Assembly (NCBI GenBank): GCA_023404675.1
Contig: JAEYAW010000010.1
Span: 248,001-312,000, forward strand
Direction of reading: 5' to 3'
Source: Pseudomonadota bacterium
GTDB lineage: Bacteria; Pseudomonadota; Alphaproteobacteria; Rhizobiales; Xanthobacteraceae
Length of the DNA: 64,000 nucleotides
A model generated the notes under the pieces. It was not told the origin of the DNA. It did no database searches and was given only the letters and a program-made list of their open reading frames with translations. The position numbers were made by a program, and so were the translations under genes. Shown one piece after another: positions 40,789 through 49,919 of the stretch; within the stretch, counting starts at the first letter, position 1; each line of letters begins with the position of its first letter.

Positions 40789-43079
40789 TCGTCGTCCTTC
40801 GGCAGTGGGGTGCCGTTCTTCTCCTGGATGGCGCGGAAGATCGATTCAGCCGTCAGCGGCAAATCCGTCAGGTGAACGCCGATCGCGTCCGCGATGGCGT
40901 TCCCTATCGCCGGGGACAGCGCGATCGTGGAGCTTTCGCCCGTGCCCTTCGCACCGAAGGGACCTGTGCTCTGGCGCGATTGCACATACTCGTTGATGAA
41001 CTCCGCCGGCATGTCGAGAAGGGACGGAATCTTGTAATCGGCGAGCGATCCATTGGTGAGTTGACCATCGCGGAAGACCATATTTTCCGTCATCGTCAGA
41101 CCGAGTTGCATGATCGCGGCGCCCGAAATCTGCTGCCTGACGAGACGCGGATTGATCGCGACGCCAGCATCCACCACGTTCACCAGCTTGGTGATCTTCA
41201 CCGCGCCGGTTTCCGTATCGACCTCCACTTCGGCGCCGTTGGCGCCCACTCCCCAGAACGGGGTCGCCTTCGGTGTCTGACCGGTGTCGGGATCGGGCTT
41301 CTTGTAGTCCGGTATGAAACTGCCGGTGCCGATGATGTTGCCCGCCTGCATCCCGTATTTCTTCCGGAGCATCTCGCTGACCGGAAGATTGCTGTTGGGC
41401 GGAAGGCCAAGCTCCGCAGCCAGTTCGCCGATCTTCTTCAGCACGTCCTCGGCAGCCAAACGAACGGCGGTGCCCATGTGAAACGTGGAACGCGAGCCGA
41501 GCGTGCCCATGTCGTAAGGCGTGACATCCGTGTCCGGATGGATCACGTGAACCGCCTCCGCGCTGAGACCCAGCACCTCGGCCACGATCTGCGCCATGAC
41601 CGTGTCGGATCCCTGCCCCATATCGACCGTGCCGATATAAAGTCCGCAACTGCCGTCGCCGTACAGATTGACGATCGCGACCGATGTCGTGGGAGCGGTG
41701 ATGCCCTTGATGCCGACGCCGACGCCGCGCCCTCGCCGGATGCGCCCCGTGCCACGATCGAGCGGCTTGTGCCAGTCCAGCCGATCCAGGACCAGTTCCA
41801 GACATTCGCCAAGCGCCGCATCGTGAACCGGCGTGCCGGTTGCCTGGGGTCGTCCCTCCTTCAGCAGATTCTTTCGCCGGAATTCGATCCTGTCGAAGCC
41901 GAGCGCTCCGGCGATCAGATCCATGTGCTGCTCGTAGGCCCACGCGGTCTGCGGCGCGCCGAAACCACGAAACGCTCCGGCGGGCGGGCGGTTGGTGTAG
42001 ACGGCAAGAGACTCGATATGGATGTTGTCGATCTCATAGGGACCGGCGGATGTGAAACCGGCCTTCTGCGTCACGCGGGGGCCGATATCGGCATAGGCGC
42101 CGCCGTTCCAGAGAATCTGGCATTTGCGGGCGACAAGCCGGCCATCATTGTTCACGCCGCTCTTGATGACGAACGTGCAGCCGTGCTTCGTCACCATGAA
42201 GAATTGCTCTTCCATGGTGAGCGAAATCTTCACCGGGCGCCGCACCAGCAGCGACAGCGCGGTGACCAGCGCCTCCAGCTTGATATACAGCTTGCCGCCG
42301 AAACCGCCGCCGAGGTGCGGGACCCTGACGCGAACGCGGTTCTCCGGCCAGCCAAGGAGCCGCGCCATTTCGATCCGCACGAACGAGGGTCCCTGCGAGG
42401 CCGTATGCAGCGTCATGCGCCCATCGCGCACGTCCGCGACCGACACGAACGGCTCCATCGGGGTATGCATTGCCTGCTGGCAGCGAAAAGTATGCTCGAA
42501 CACGTGATCGGCGGACGCGAAGCCGGCCTCGACGTCGCCACGCTCCAGCCGATAGTCCAGCGCGACGTTGGTGCCGCGCCTGCCCTTCAGATGCTGCAGA
42601 TCGGGAAACGTTGCCGCGGGCTTGAGTTCGTCGTGGACGTACACATCCGAATCTTTCGCCTCGACCTCGTCGAGGACAGCCGGAAGTTCGTCGTAGTCGA
42701 CGGTGATCAGGCCCGCCGCATATTCCGCAACACGCGGATCGGATGCGAGAACGACCGCGACCGGCTCTCCGGCAAAGCGGACCTTACCGTCCGCCAGAAT
42801 TGGCTGATCATGGAAGGCAGGGCCATAATACGGATGGGGAATGACCTTCCGGATATCGTCGATCGTGACCACCCGGAAGACTCCCTCCACGGCGCTCGCC
42901 CCGGACGTGTCGATGCTTTTGATCAGCGCGTGCGGCAATGTGCTGCGGAAGATCTTCCCGTACAGCATTCCGGGCAGCCGCAGATGATGGATGTATTCAG
43001 CACGCCCCGTCACCTTGTCACGCCCTTCGAGACGAGCCACGGAACGACCGACGTTGCCGACAGGCATTGGCGCGTGCAT
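40785..43079 (-). CDS. Molybdenum hydroxylase catalytic subunit (XdhB/CoxL-like), second set
   Basis: 764 residues from ATG 43079; the long open frame upstream overlaps the FAD subunit gene and is not family-like. Motifs: GGGFGGKLYI (cofactor), PPAGAFRGFGAPQ (active-site loop), DMGQGSDTVMAQI (cofactor) and FGAKGTGESSTIALSPA with the catalytic glutamate. The AFRGFG loop is like that of xanthine dehydrogenase, nicotinate-type and 4-hydroxybenzoyl-CoA reductase-type subunits, and is distinct from the first set. Two different hydroxylases in one operon suggest two successive hydroxylations or two related substrates. Confidence 0.92.
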   Translation of the reverse strand: MHAPMPVGNVGRSVARLEGRDKVTGRAEYIHHLRLPGMLYGKIFRSTLPHALIKSIDTSGASAVEGVFRVVTIDDIRKVIPHPYYGPAFHDQPILADGKVRFAGEPVAVVLASDPRVAEYAAGLITVDYDELPAVLDEVEAKDSDVYVHDELKPAATFPDLQHLKGRRGTNVALDYRLERGDVEAGFASADHVFEHTFRCQQAMHTPMEPFVSVADVRDGRMTLHTASQGPSFVRIEMARLLGWPENRVRVRVPHLGGGFGGKLYIKLEALVTALSLLVRRPVKISLTMEEQFFMVTKHGCTFVIKSGVNNDGRLVARKCQILWNGGAYADIGPRVTQKAGFTSAGPYEIDNIHIESLAVYTNRPPAGAFRGFGAPQTAWAYEQHMDLIAGALGFDRIEFRRKNLLKEGRPQATGTPVHDAALGECLELVLDRLDWHKPLDRGTGRIRRGRGVGVGIKGITAPTTSVAIVNLYGDGSCGLYIGTVDMGQGSDTVMAQIVAEVLGLSAEAVHVIHPDTDVTPYDMGTLGSRSTFHMGTAVRLAAEDVLKKIGELAAELGLPPNSNLPVSEMLRKKYGMQAGNIIGTGSFIPDYKKPDPDTGQTPKATPFWGVGANGAEVEVDTETGAVKITKLVNVVDAGVAINPRLVRQQISGAAIMQLGLTMTENMVFRDGQLTNGSLADYKIPSLLDMPAEFINEYVQSRQSTGPFGAKGTGESSTIALSPAIGNAIADAIGVHLTDLPLTAESIFRAIQEKNGTPLPKDDE

Positions 43080-43083
43080 CCTG

Positions 43084-43944
43084 TTAAGCTCCGACGAGGG
43101 ACGTGAAGGCGCGAGCCAGATGGACGCGCAGCAGATGATTTTTGTAGGCGGCCGAGCCACGGCTGTCGGAGTGGATGTCGACCTCGGACACGGCAGCTTC
43201 TCCGGCGCGCTGCAGAACCGGCTCGTCGATCTCAGCGCCGCGAAGCACATCCTCTGCATGCGCGAGCCGCGTCGGACGATCCAGGGCCGCGCTCAGGACG
43301 ATCTTCACGTCCCTGACGAAGCGCCCCTCGATGTCGGCGGAGATCGCAATCCCGAGAGCCGGCCAGTCATGCGCGGCCCGCGTCGTGACCTTGACATATC
43401 TGGACCGCCAGGATGGCCGCACCGGGACAATGACCTCGGCGATCAGTTCGCCCTCTTCCAGCGTGGTTTCGTAGTAGCCGGCGAACAGGTCGTCGACGGG
43501 GATGAGCCGGTCTCCATCCTTGCGAACGATGCGAACCGAAGCCTCGTGAGCCATCCAGACAGGCGGCAGATCGAGATGCGGATCAGCATGCGCAAGATTG
43601 CCGCCCACCGACGCGACATGCCGCACGCGGACATTGGCGAGAGTCTTCATGGTTTCAACGACGGCAGGCAGGTGACGCCGAAAGATCGGCGAGTGCTCAA
43701 TCGTCGCGAAGGTCGTCATGCCGCCGACGCTGATGCGCGCCCCGTCCGGCGACAGCGAAAGCCCGTCGAACGGACCGCCGACATGCCGCAGACTTACCAG
43801 CCGGGACGGCTTGTAAATCTGGGCCTTCATCATCAGCATCAACGCGGTGCCGCCACCCATGGGACGAACGCCCGGATCGCCTTCACCAAGAAGCGAGAAC
43901 GCCTCGTCCAGCGTTCGCGGCTCGCGGAGATCAAAGCCCAGCAT
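43084..43944 (-). CDS. Molybdenum hydroxylase FAD subunit (CoxM-like), second set
   Basis: 286 residues. RPMGGGTALMLMMK near residue 30 and ASVGGNLAHADPHLDLPP near 115 are the two FAD-binding motifs of the medium subunit. It is the first gene of the eleven-gene minus-strand operon that ends at 31878, and the next gene starts five bases after its stop. Upstream lies about 500 bases of unusually AT-rich DNA that should hold the promoter. It would accept electrons from the second CoxS-like subunit. Confidence 0.93.
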   Translation of the reverse strand: MLGFDLREPRTLDEAFSLLGEGDPGVRPMGGGTALMLMMKAQIYKPSRLVSLRHVGGPFDGLSLSPDGARISVGGMTTFATIEHSPIFRRHLPAVVETMKTLANVRVRHVASVGGNLAHADPHLDLPPVWMAHEASVRIVRKDGDRLIPVDDLFAGYYETTLEEGELIAEVIVPVRPSWRSRYVKVTTRAAHDWPALGIAISADIEGRFVRDVKIVLSAALDRPTRLAHAEDVLRGAEIDEPVLQRAGEAAVSEVDIHSDSRGSAAYKNHLLRVHLARAFTSLVGA

Positions 43945-44455
43945 GATTTAACCCCCGCCAATTGAGGGCCAGAGGCACCCCCCGAACCAAGACCAGCCTT
44001 GATCTTCAGCAGCGTTCGTCATGCCGTCACGTTTACAGAGGCCTCGCCGAATGTCAATTTTTTGATACGTTTTGCCGCGACTGGATAAAAAAACATTACA
44101 AACTATTGATATATAAATATATTTTCTGTTCACAAAAATGTTTCAACCCGCTTCCTGGCGTCATTAAATGCAAATTGCCCGCTCTACGGGCATGGCTTGC
44201 TTCGAAATTTTGCGCTGTTTGGCGTAGTGTTCAAAAAATGGGATGGCCATTCACCGCTGCATGCCAACGTCCGGACAACAGGGGTGTCGCAGGACCTGCA
44301 CGAGCCATTCGGCAGTCCGCGGCGCGAAGACATCATGGCGGCGGTGAGCGCGGCGCACCGGCCACCCCCGGATTCGCACCCGGATCGGTTTGAAATTCGG
44401 TGGCATAGTGCCATTGCAGGAACTTGACTGAAGTACGGACCGGCTTTTGCAGACG
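43945..44455. promoter_or_regulatory. AT-rich upstream region of the double hydroxylase/ABC operon
   Basis: About 510 bases without a gene. The part 44050-44145 is strikingly AT-rich for this genome. On the minus strand it holds TTGACA near 44043 and, farther upstream, CATTTTTG (44133-44140), the same core as the repeats upstream of the amidase operon. I infer the main promoter and regulator sites of the operon here. No regulator gene is adjacent. Confidence 0.45.
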
Positions 44456-45625
44456 ATGCTGACGCGTGACGGAGAGGCCGGCAAGCCGGCAGTTCACCAA
44501 TTCGGGGTTGAGGATCTGGTCCGCGCCTATAGCGGCAAGCTGATGCCCGCCGATCATCTGCGAACCTTCCAGAACCCGGCCTCCGTCTTCCCCAGCCGCA
44601 CGATTCCCGCAGGTGGTCCCGTGCGTCCCTTCGCCTATTCCAACCGGGGGCTGCCAGACTTCCCCATCCCGTCGGGCGGGGCGGCCTACGACATCTATGA
44701 CTACGTCGCCCGCAACCGCGTCGCCGGGCTGCTGGTCCTGAAGAACGACGAAGTGCTGCTCGAACACTACGATCTCGGGCTCACGGCCGAGACCCGATGG
44801 CTGTCGATGTCCATTGCCAAGTCGGTCAGCACCACCCTGGTCGGCGCGGCGATCCAGGATGGTTACATCGCAAGCGTCGACGATCCGCTGGTCCGCTACC
44901 TTCCGCATTTCGTTGGCAGCGCCTACGAGGGCGTGACGATCAAGACGCTGATCCAGATGACATCGGGCCTGCGCTGGGACGACACCCAGACCAATCCGGC
45001 GTCGGAACGCCGCCGGATGCTGGAGCTGCAGATCGCGCAGCAGCCGGGGAGCATCGCGCGCTATATGATGCAGCGACCCCGCGTGGCCACGCCGGGCACG
45101 GTCTGGGCCTACAGCACCGGCGACACGCATATCGTCGGCGAACTGGTGCGTGCAGCCACCGGCAAATGGCTCAGCGACTATCTGTCGGAGAAGATCTGGT
45201 CGAAGCTCGGCATGGAGGCCGATGGCGCGTGGTGGCTGGAATCGCCCGACGGACTCGAAGTGGCGGGCAGCGGCATGTTCGCGACCATGCGCGACTATGC
45301 CCGCTTCGGACGCTTCATTCTCGACGACGGCGTGATCGACGGAACCCGCGTGCTCCCCGAAGGCTGGGTCCGCGAAGCGGGCGCGGCGCGGCTGATCGGC
45401 GGCCAGCCGGTGAACTACGGTTACATGTGGTGGCCGGTGCCTGCCGCCGATGGCTCCCTCGACGACGGCGCCTTCAGCGCGCGCGGTATCTTCGGCCAGT
45501 TCATCTACATCAATCCCAGGCATCGCATCATCTGCGTGGTCCTGAGCGCGCGCCCGAAGCCGACCACCGCCGTCACCGTGCTGGATGTCGATTTCTGGAA
45601 CGCGATGGTGCAGGCGCTGCGCTAG
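44456..45625 (+). CDS. Serine hydrolase, class C beta-lactamase fold (NylB/EstB-like)
   Basis: About 389 residues from ATG 44456; a TTG three codons earlier is possible and no good ribosome site is visible. The SxxK nucleophile motif is LSMSIAKS (Ser119, Lys122) and the catalytic tyrosine motif is WAYSTGD (Tyr219). These are the hallmarks of the beta-lactamase/6-aminohexanoate-dimer hydrolase/esterase EstB family. No signal peptide is seen, so it acts inside the cell, probably on an imported amide or ester. A relative lies at 46885, with a LysR regulator between them and an oligopeptide importer following. Confidence 0.87.
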   Translation: MLTRDGEAGKPAVHQFGVEDLVRAYSGKLMPADHLRTFQNPASVFPSRTIPAGGPVRPFAYSNRGLPDFPIPSGGAAYDIYDYVARNRVAGLLVLKNDEVLLEHYDLGLTAETRWLSMSIAKSVSTTLVGAAIQDGYIASVDDPLVRYLPHFVGSAYEGVTIKTLIQMTSGLRWDDTQTNPASERRRMLELQIAQQPGSIARYMMQRPRVATPGTVWAYSTGDTHIVGELVRAATGKWLSDYLSEKIWSKLGMEADGAWWLESPDGLEVAGSGMFATMRDYARFGRFILDDGVIDGTRVLPEGWVREAGAARLIGGQPVNYGYMWWPVPAADGSLDDGAFSARGIFGQFIYINPRHRIICVVLSARPKPTTAVTVLDVDFWNAMVQALR

Positions 45626-45645
45626 AAGAGACGATTGGTTCTCCG

Positions 45646-46665
45646 CTATCCGGCCCGGCTGCGCCTTGCCTGATCCGCGAGGGAGAACTCCGGCCAGTCC
45701 GTGGCGATGGCGCCCACCAGCCAGTTGCGGAAGCGGCGGATCAGCGGCGCATCCCAGCGGTCGGCCCGCGCGACGAAGTAATAGATGCCGTCGGCATAGG
45801 GCTGAAAGCTTGCATTGCCCTTTCCGATCTCCACCAGCCGGCCGGATTCGAGCTCCTGCGAGACCACGATCCGATTGGTCAGAGCGATGCCGCGTCCGTG
45901 AATCGCGGCATCGAGCGTCATGTGCCCCTGCCACAGGCGCGGTCCGCCGAGATCGAGTTCGTCGTAGATGCCATGCGCCGCGAGCCAGTGCGCCCAGGCA
46001 TCAAAATCTTCCTCGTGCAGCAGACGCAGGCGCAACAGATCGCGGGGCGTCTCGATCGGCGGCATCGCGGCCAGATAGGCGGGGCTTGCGACCGGCACGA
46101 TCGGCACACGCGCCATCTCGATGCAGCGCAGACCGGATGTCAGTTGCAGGGGATTGCCGTAGATGGTCTCCATCCGGATGTCGACGTCGGTTTCGTGCGA
46201 GAGAAAATCCGGCCGGCGATCGGTCGGACGCAGTTCGATCTCGACATCGCGGTTGATCTTTTCGAACAACCCGATCTTGCCCGACATCCAGTGCAGCGCG
46301 ATGCCCGACGCGCACCAGACCAACAGCCTGCGGCTGTCGTTGCGGCGCATCACGTCGATGGTCGCATTGGCGATGGCGTCCATCGCGGCGGCGATCTGCC
46401 GGTGATAGCGCTCGCCTTCCTCGGTCAGCGAGATGCTCGACGAGGTTCGGTCGATCAGTTTGATCCCGGTCCAGGATTCGAGCGTGCGCAGATGGCGGCT
46501 GATCACGGCGTGATCGCGCCCAAGGCTCTGTGCGGCGCGCCGCACCCCGCGCAGCCGCGCGACCGCATCGAACGCACGCAGCGCTTCAAACGGCGGGATC
46601 GATTTGCGGGAGGGCGGATTGAGCGCGGGTGTCCCGCCGTCGTCCGTCAGAAGCGGATGTCTCAT
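45646..46665 (-). CDS. LysR family transcriptional regulator
   Basis: 339 residues. The N-terminal helix-turn-helix (LRAFDAVARLRGVRRAAQSLG, shortened here to the region around residues 28-48, then ISRHLRTLE) is LysR-type. It is followed by the two-lobed effector domain, of the GcvA-like subgroup judging by the FEALRAFDAVAR start. It is convergent with the first NylB-like gene and divergent from the second, whose start is about 220 bases away. That divergent position makes the second hydrolase and the peptide importer its likely targets. The effector is unknown. Confidence 0.92.
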   Translation of the reverse strand: MRHPLLTDDGGTPALNPPSRKSIPPFEALRAFDAVARLRGVRRAAQSLGRDHAVISRHLRTLESWTGIKLIDRTSSSISLTEEGERYHRQIAAAMDAIANATIDVMRRNDSRRLLVWCASGIALHWMSGKIGLFEKINRDVEIELRPTDRRPDFLSHETDVDIRMETIYGNPLQLTSGLRCIEMARVPIVPVASPAYLAAMPPIETPRDLLRLRLLHEEDFDAWAHWLAAHGIYDELDLGGPRLWQGHMTLDAAIHGRGIALTNRIVVSQELESGRLVEIGKGNASFQPYADGIYYFVARADRWDAPLIRRFRNWLVGAIATDWPEFSLADQARRSRAG

Positions 46666-46884
46666 TGGTCTCCGTCTGGTTGAATGCCGGCAGGATCATC
46701 TGAAATCGAACTATAAGCCGAAGCAAGACCCATGCCGCAAGGGCACGTCACGCCGCACCCAGTTCGGTGCGCGGTGCGCACCGCCTGTCGCCCCGTTGGC
46801 ATCTCCCCGGACCGGGTGCCCCGGGTACCCTTGGACCGAACATGTCCCCTGCCCGACCGCGAGCGGGCGACGCCGCTTCTGCCA

Positions 46885-48105
46885 GTGAGGATCACGTCCC
46901 TGTCCGATTTGTTCACCGCGCCGCGATACCGCGATCCACTCAATCCCGGCGCACCACTGCTGCCGCGCAGCGGCTGGAGCCGGGCGCCGATGCATCGCTG
47001 GACCTTCCAGCATATCCGCGAGATGACGCCGACCGCTCAGGTCTGGCGCGGCCCCGGCCCCGTCATGCCGTTGGCGGAGAACGCACAGGATCTCGACGGC
47101 GTCGCGTTCACCTTCGACGGCCGCGCGCTGACCTTCGAGAGTTTTCTCGCCAGCAACGCCACCGACGGCATGCTCGTGCTCCATCGCGGCGCGATCGTCT
47201 ATGAGCGCTACTTCAACGGCATGATGCCGCACAGCCAGCATCTGTCGATGTCGATGGCGAAATCGATGGCGGGCATCGTCACCGGCATCCTCGTGGGACG
47301 GGGCATCCTCGATCTTGCCGCGCCGGTGACGCAGTATCTGCCGGAGCTGGCGCGCACGGCCTACACAGGCGCCACGGTGCAGCATGTGCTCGACATGACG
47401 ACCGGCGTAACCTTCGACGAGTCCTACACCACGCCCGGTTCGCACATGATCAAGCTCGGCTATGCCTGCGGCTGGCGGATCAACGACAACCCGGACTGGC
47501 CGCGCACCATCTGGGAGCTGATCCTCACGCTAACCGAGCAGGAGCGCCCGCATGGCGCGCTGTTCCAATATCGGTCCATCGAGAGCGACGTGCTCGGCTT
47601 CATTCTGGAGCGCGCCACGGGGACCTCGCTGTCCGAGCTGGTGAGCCGCGAACTGTGGGCGCCGATGGGCGCGCAGGAGGACGGCTATTACACGGTGGAT
47701 CACGGCGGCTTCGCGCTCGCGGACGGAGGATTCTGCGCCAGCCTGCGCGACTATGCCCGCTTCGCCCAGCTCATCATCAATGGCGGACGCCATGGCGACC
47801 GGCAGGTCGTGCCCTCGGCATGGATCGAAGACACGCGCAACAACGGCAACACCGACCTGTTTCAGGGATTCTTTCGCGAGTCGCTGCCGTTCGGCGCCTA
47901 TCACAACAAGTGGTGGATCGAGGATCCCAAGGGCCGGGCCATGCTCGCGCGCGGCATCTTCGGGCAACTGATCTATATCGATCCGGAGTCCGAATATGCC
48001 TTCGTCAAGCTCTCGACCTGGCCCGAGGTGACCAGCGTTCCGCGCGCGCGCGAAGCCATCGCCGCGGCCCACGCGGTGCGCGACGCGCTCATGGGGCGAG
48101 CCTGA
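46885..48105 (+). CDS. Serine hydrolase, class C beta-lactamase fold (NylB-like)
   Basis: About 406 residues from a GTG at 46885. The start is uncertain: the open frame reaches 46732, and the first ATG inside the conserved region is at 46990. SxxK is in HLSMSMAKS (Ser123, Lys126). FQYRSIESDVLGFILER (Tyr229) is the tyrosine motif typical of 6-aminohexanoate-dimer hydrolase NylB and relatives. The C-terminal GIFGQLIYIDPE is shared with the first hydrolase at 44456 (GIFGQFIYINPR). It lies 39 bases before a complete oligopeptide importer and probably hydrolyses the imported amide. Confidence 0.87.
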   Translation: MRITSLSDLFTAPRYRDPLNPGAPLLPRSGWSRAPMHRWTFQHIREMTPTAQVWRGPGPVMPLAENAQDLDGVAFTFDGRALTFESFLASNATDGMLVLHRGAIVYERYFNGMMPHSQHLSMSMAKSMAGIVTGILVGRGILDLAAPVTQYLPELARTAYTGATVQHVLDMTTGVTFDESYTTPGSHMIKLGYACGWRINDNPDWPRTIWELILTLTEQERPHGALFQYRSIESDVLGFILERATGTSLSELVSRELWAPMGAQEDGYYTVDHGGFALADGGFCASLRDYARFAQLIINGGRHGDRQVVPSAWIEDTRNNGNTDLFQGFFRESLPFGAYHNKWWIEDPKGRAMLARGIFGQLIYIDPESEYAFVKLSTWPEVTSVPRAREAIAAAHAVRDALMGRA

Positions 48106-48144
48106 CATGATGCAGGCGCGGCGGATCGCCCGGAGAGATGCATC

Positions 48145-49086
48145 ATGATCCGCTTTCTGCTGGCGCGCCTGCTGCAATCGGTGCCGACGATGGTGATCGT
48201 CTCAGCATCGATCTTCTTTTTGATGCGGCTGATCCCCGGTGACCCGGCGAGCGTCATGCTCGGCGACCTCGCGACGCCGGAGCAGATCGAGGCGCTGCGG
48301 CGGGAGATGGGGCTCTCGGGATCGGTGGCCACGCAATATCTGACCTGGCTTGGCCACATCCTGTCCGGCGACTTCGGCAAGTCGATCACCAACGGCGATC
48401 CCGTGCTCCCGCTGATGCTGGATCGTTTTCTCGTGTCCGCGACCATTGTTGTCACCGCGGTGGTCTTCGCGACCCTGATCGCGGTCCCGGCCGGCATGCT
48501 GGCGGCCTGGTATCAGGGCGGCCCCGCCGATTTCGGCCTCGTCGCCGTCTCCACGCTGCTGCTGTCGATCCCGAGCTTCTGGCTCGGCCTGATGATCCTG
48601 CTGGCGTTCGGGATCTGGCTCGAATGGTTTCCGGTGATCGGTTACGTCTCGCTGAGCGACGACTTCAAAAAAGGGGCGTCCTTCATCTTCATGCCGGTGC
48701 TCACGCTGATCCTTGTCGAGATCGGCTCTATCGTGCGCATGGCGCGGGCCAGCACCATCGAGGTGGCGCGGCTGGACTACATCACCCACGCGCGGGCCAA
48801 GGGACTGTCGGAGACCGACGTGATGTGGCGTCACGCATTCCGCAATGCGTTCGCACCCACATGGACGCTGATCGGCCTCATCCTTGGCGGACTGCTCGGC
48901 GGCATTGCCGTCACCGAGACGGTCTTCACCATCCCCGGACTTGGCCGGCTGCTGGTTGAGGCGATCTATGCCCGCGACTATCCCGTGGTGCAGGGCTGCG
49001 TGCTGTTCATCAGCCTGATCTACGTGCTGGTCAATCTGGTCGTGGACCTGCTGTATCCGCTGTTCGATCCGAGGGTCGCGCAATGA
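48145..49086 (+). CDS. Oligopeptide-type ABC permease (DppB-like)
   Basis: 313 residues, six membrane helices. The N-terminus IRFLLARLLQSVPTMVIVS and MRLIPGDPASVMLGD are diagnostic for DppB/OppB subunits, and YITHARAKGLSETDVMWRHAFRN is the EAA loop contacting the ATPase. GGAGA precedes ATG 48145. The end overlaps the DppC-like start by four bases (ATGA). With the following genes it makes a nickel/peptide-family importer. Cargo in this family includes dipeptides, oligopeptides and other short amides. Confidence 0.94.
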   Translation: MIRFLLARLLQSVPTMVIVSASIFFLMRLIPGDPASVMLGDLATPEQIEALRREMGLSGSVATQYLTWLGHILSGDFGKSITNGDPVLPLMLDRFLVSATIVVTAVVFATLIAVPAGMLAAWYQGGPADFGLVAVSTLLLSIPSFWLGLMILLAFGIWLEWFPVIGYVSLSDDFKKGASFIFMPVLTLILVEIGSIVRMARASTIEVARLDYITHARAKGLSETDVMWRHAFRNAFAPTWTLIGLILGGLLGGIAVTETVFTIPGLGRLLVEAIYARDYPVVQGCVLFISLIYVLVNLVVDLLYPLFDPRVAQ

Positions 49087-49916
49087 TGCGATTGCTTCCC
49101 CGGCTCGCGAGTGGCCATGCCAATTTCATCATCGGCGGCGGCATTGTCGGATTGCTGGTGCTGCTGGCTCTGTTCGGACCTTCGCTCGCACCCTATGATC
49201 CGCTGAGGATTCATCTGCGCTCGGCATTGAAGATGCCATCGGCATCGCATCTGCTCGGCGCCGACGAATTCGGCCGCGACATACTGAGCCGGCTGATGTA
49301 CGGCGCGCGCACGACCGTGTGGATAGCGGCCGCGACCGTGGCGTTCTCCGTGTTCTTCGGGCTTGTCGTCGGCATCGCCGCAGGCTTCCTGCGCGGCTGG
49401 ACCGACCGCGTGCTGATGATCTTCAACGACGCGCTGCTGGCCTTTCCCGGCCTCCTGCTGGCGCTGTTCATCATGGCGATCGCCGGCGCGAGCCGGGAAG
49501 CCCTGATCGTCGCTCTCAGCATCGCCTATATGCCCGCCGTGGTGCGCGTCGTGCGCAGTACCGTGCTGTCGATCCGCGAGCGCGAATATATCGAAGCCTC
49601 GCGGGTGATGGGCAATCCGGAACTGGTGACCATGGTCCGCCATGTCCTGCCGAATTGCGTGGCGCCGATCACCGTGCTGGCGACGACCATGTTCGGATGG
49701 GTGATCCTGTCCGAAAGCGCGCTGAGCTTTCTTGGCCTCGGCGTGCCGCCGCCCGCGCCGAGCTGGGGCAACATGCTGGCATCGGGCCGTCCCTTCATCA
49801 CGCAGGCTCCGCTGCTGATCATCCTGCCGGGTCTCTGCATCTCGCTGACGATGCTCGGCGTCAACCTGCTGGGCGACGCGTTGCGCGACTGGCTCGATCC
49901 GAAGATGCGGGCCTGA
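49083..49916 (+). CDS. Oligopeptide-type ABC permease (DppC-like)
   Basis: 277 residues, six helices. HLLGADEFGRDILSRLMYGARTT is the strongly conserved DppC segment (around residues 54-76), and EYIEASRVMGNPELVTMVRH the EAA loop. It overlaps the DppB-like gene, and its stop is followed after three bases by the ATPase start, so all four parts are closely coupled. It pairs with the DppB-like subunit to form the channel. Confidence 0.95.
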   Translation: MMRLLPRLASGHANFIIGGGIVGLLVLLALFGPSLAPYDPLRIHLRSALKMPSASHLLGADEFGRDILSRLMYGARTTVWIAAATVAFSVFFGLVVGIAAGFLRGWTDRVLMIFNDALLAFPGLLLALFIMAIAGASREALIVALSIAYMPAVVRVVRSTVLSIREREYIEASRVMGNPELVTMVRHVLPNCVAPITVLATTMFGWVILSESALSFLGLGVPPPAPSWGNMLASGRPFITQAPLLIILPGLCISLTMLGVNLLGDALRDWLDPKMRA

Positions 49917-49919
49917 GCG

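Noticed and set aside
40872..43106. 744-residue plus-strand frame opposite the second molybdenum hydroxylase large subunit
   Set aside because: Antisense shadow of a gene with complete cofactor motifs; very high Arg/His/Asp content.
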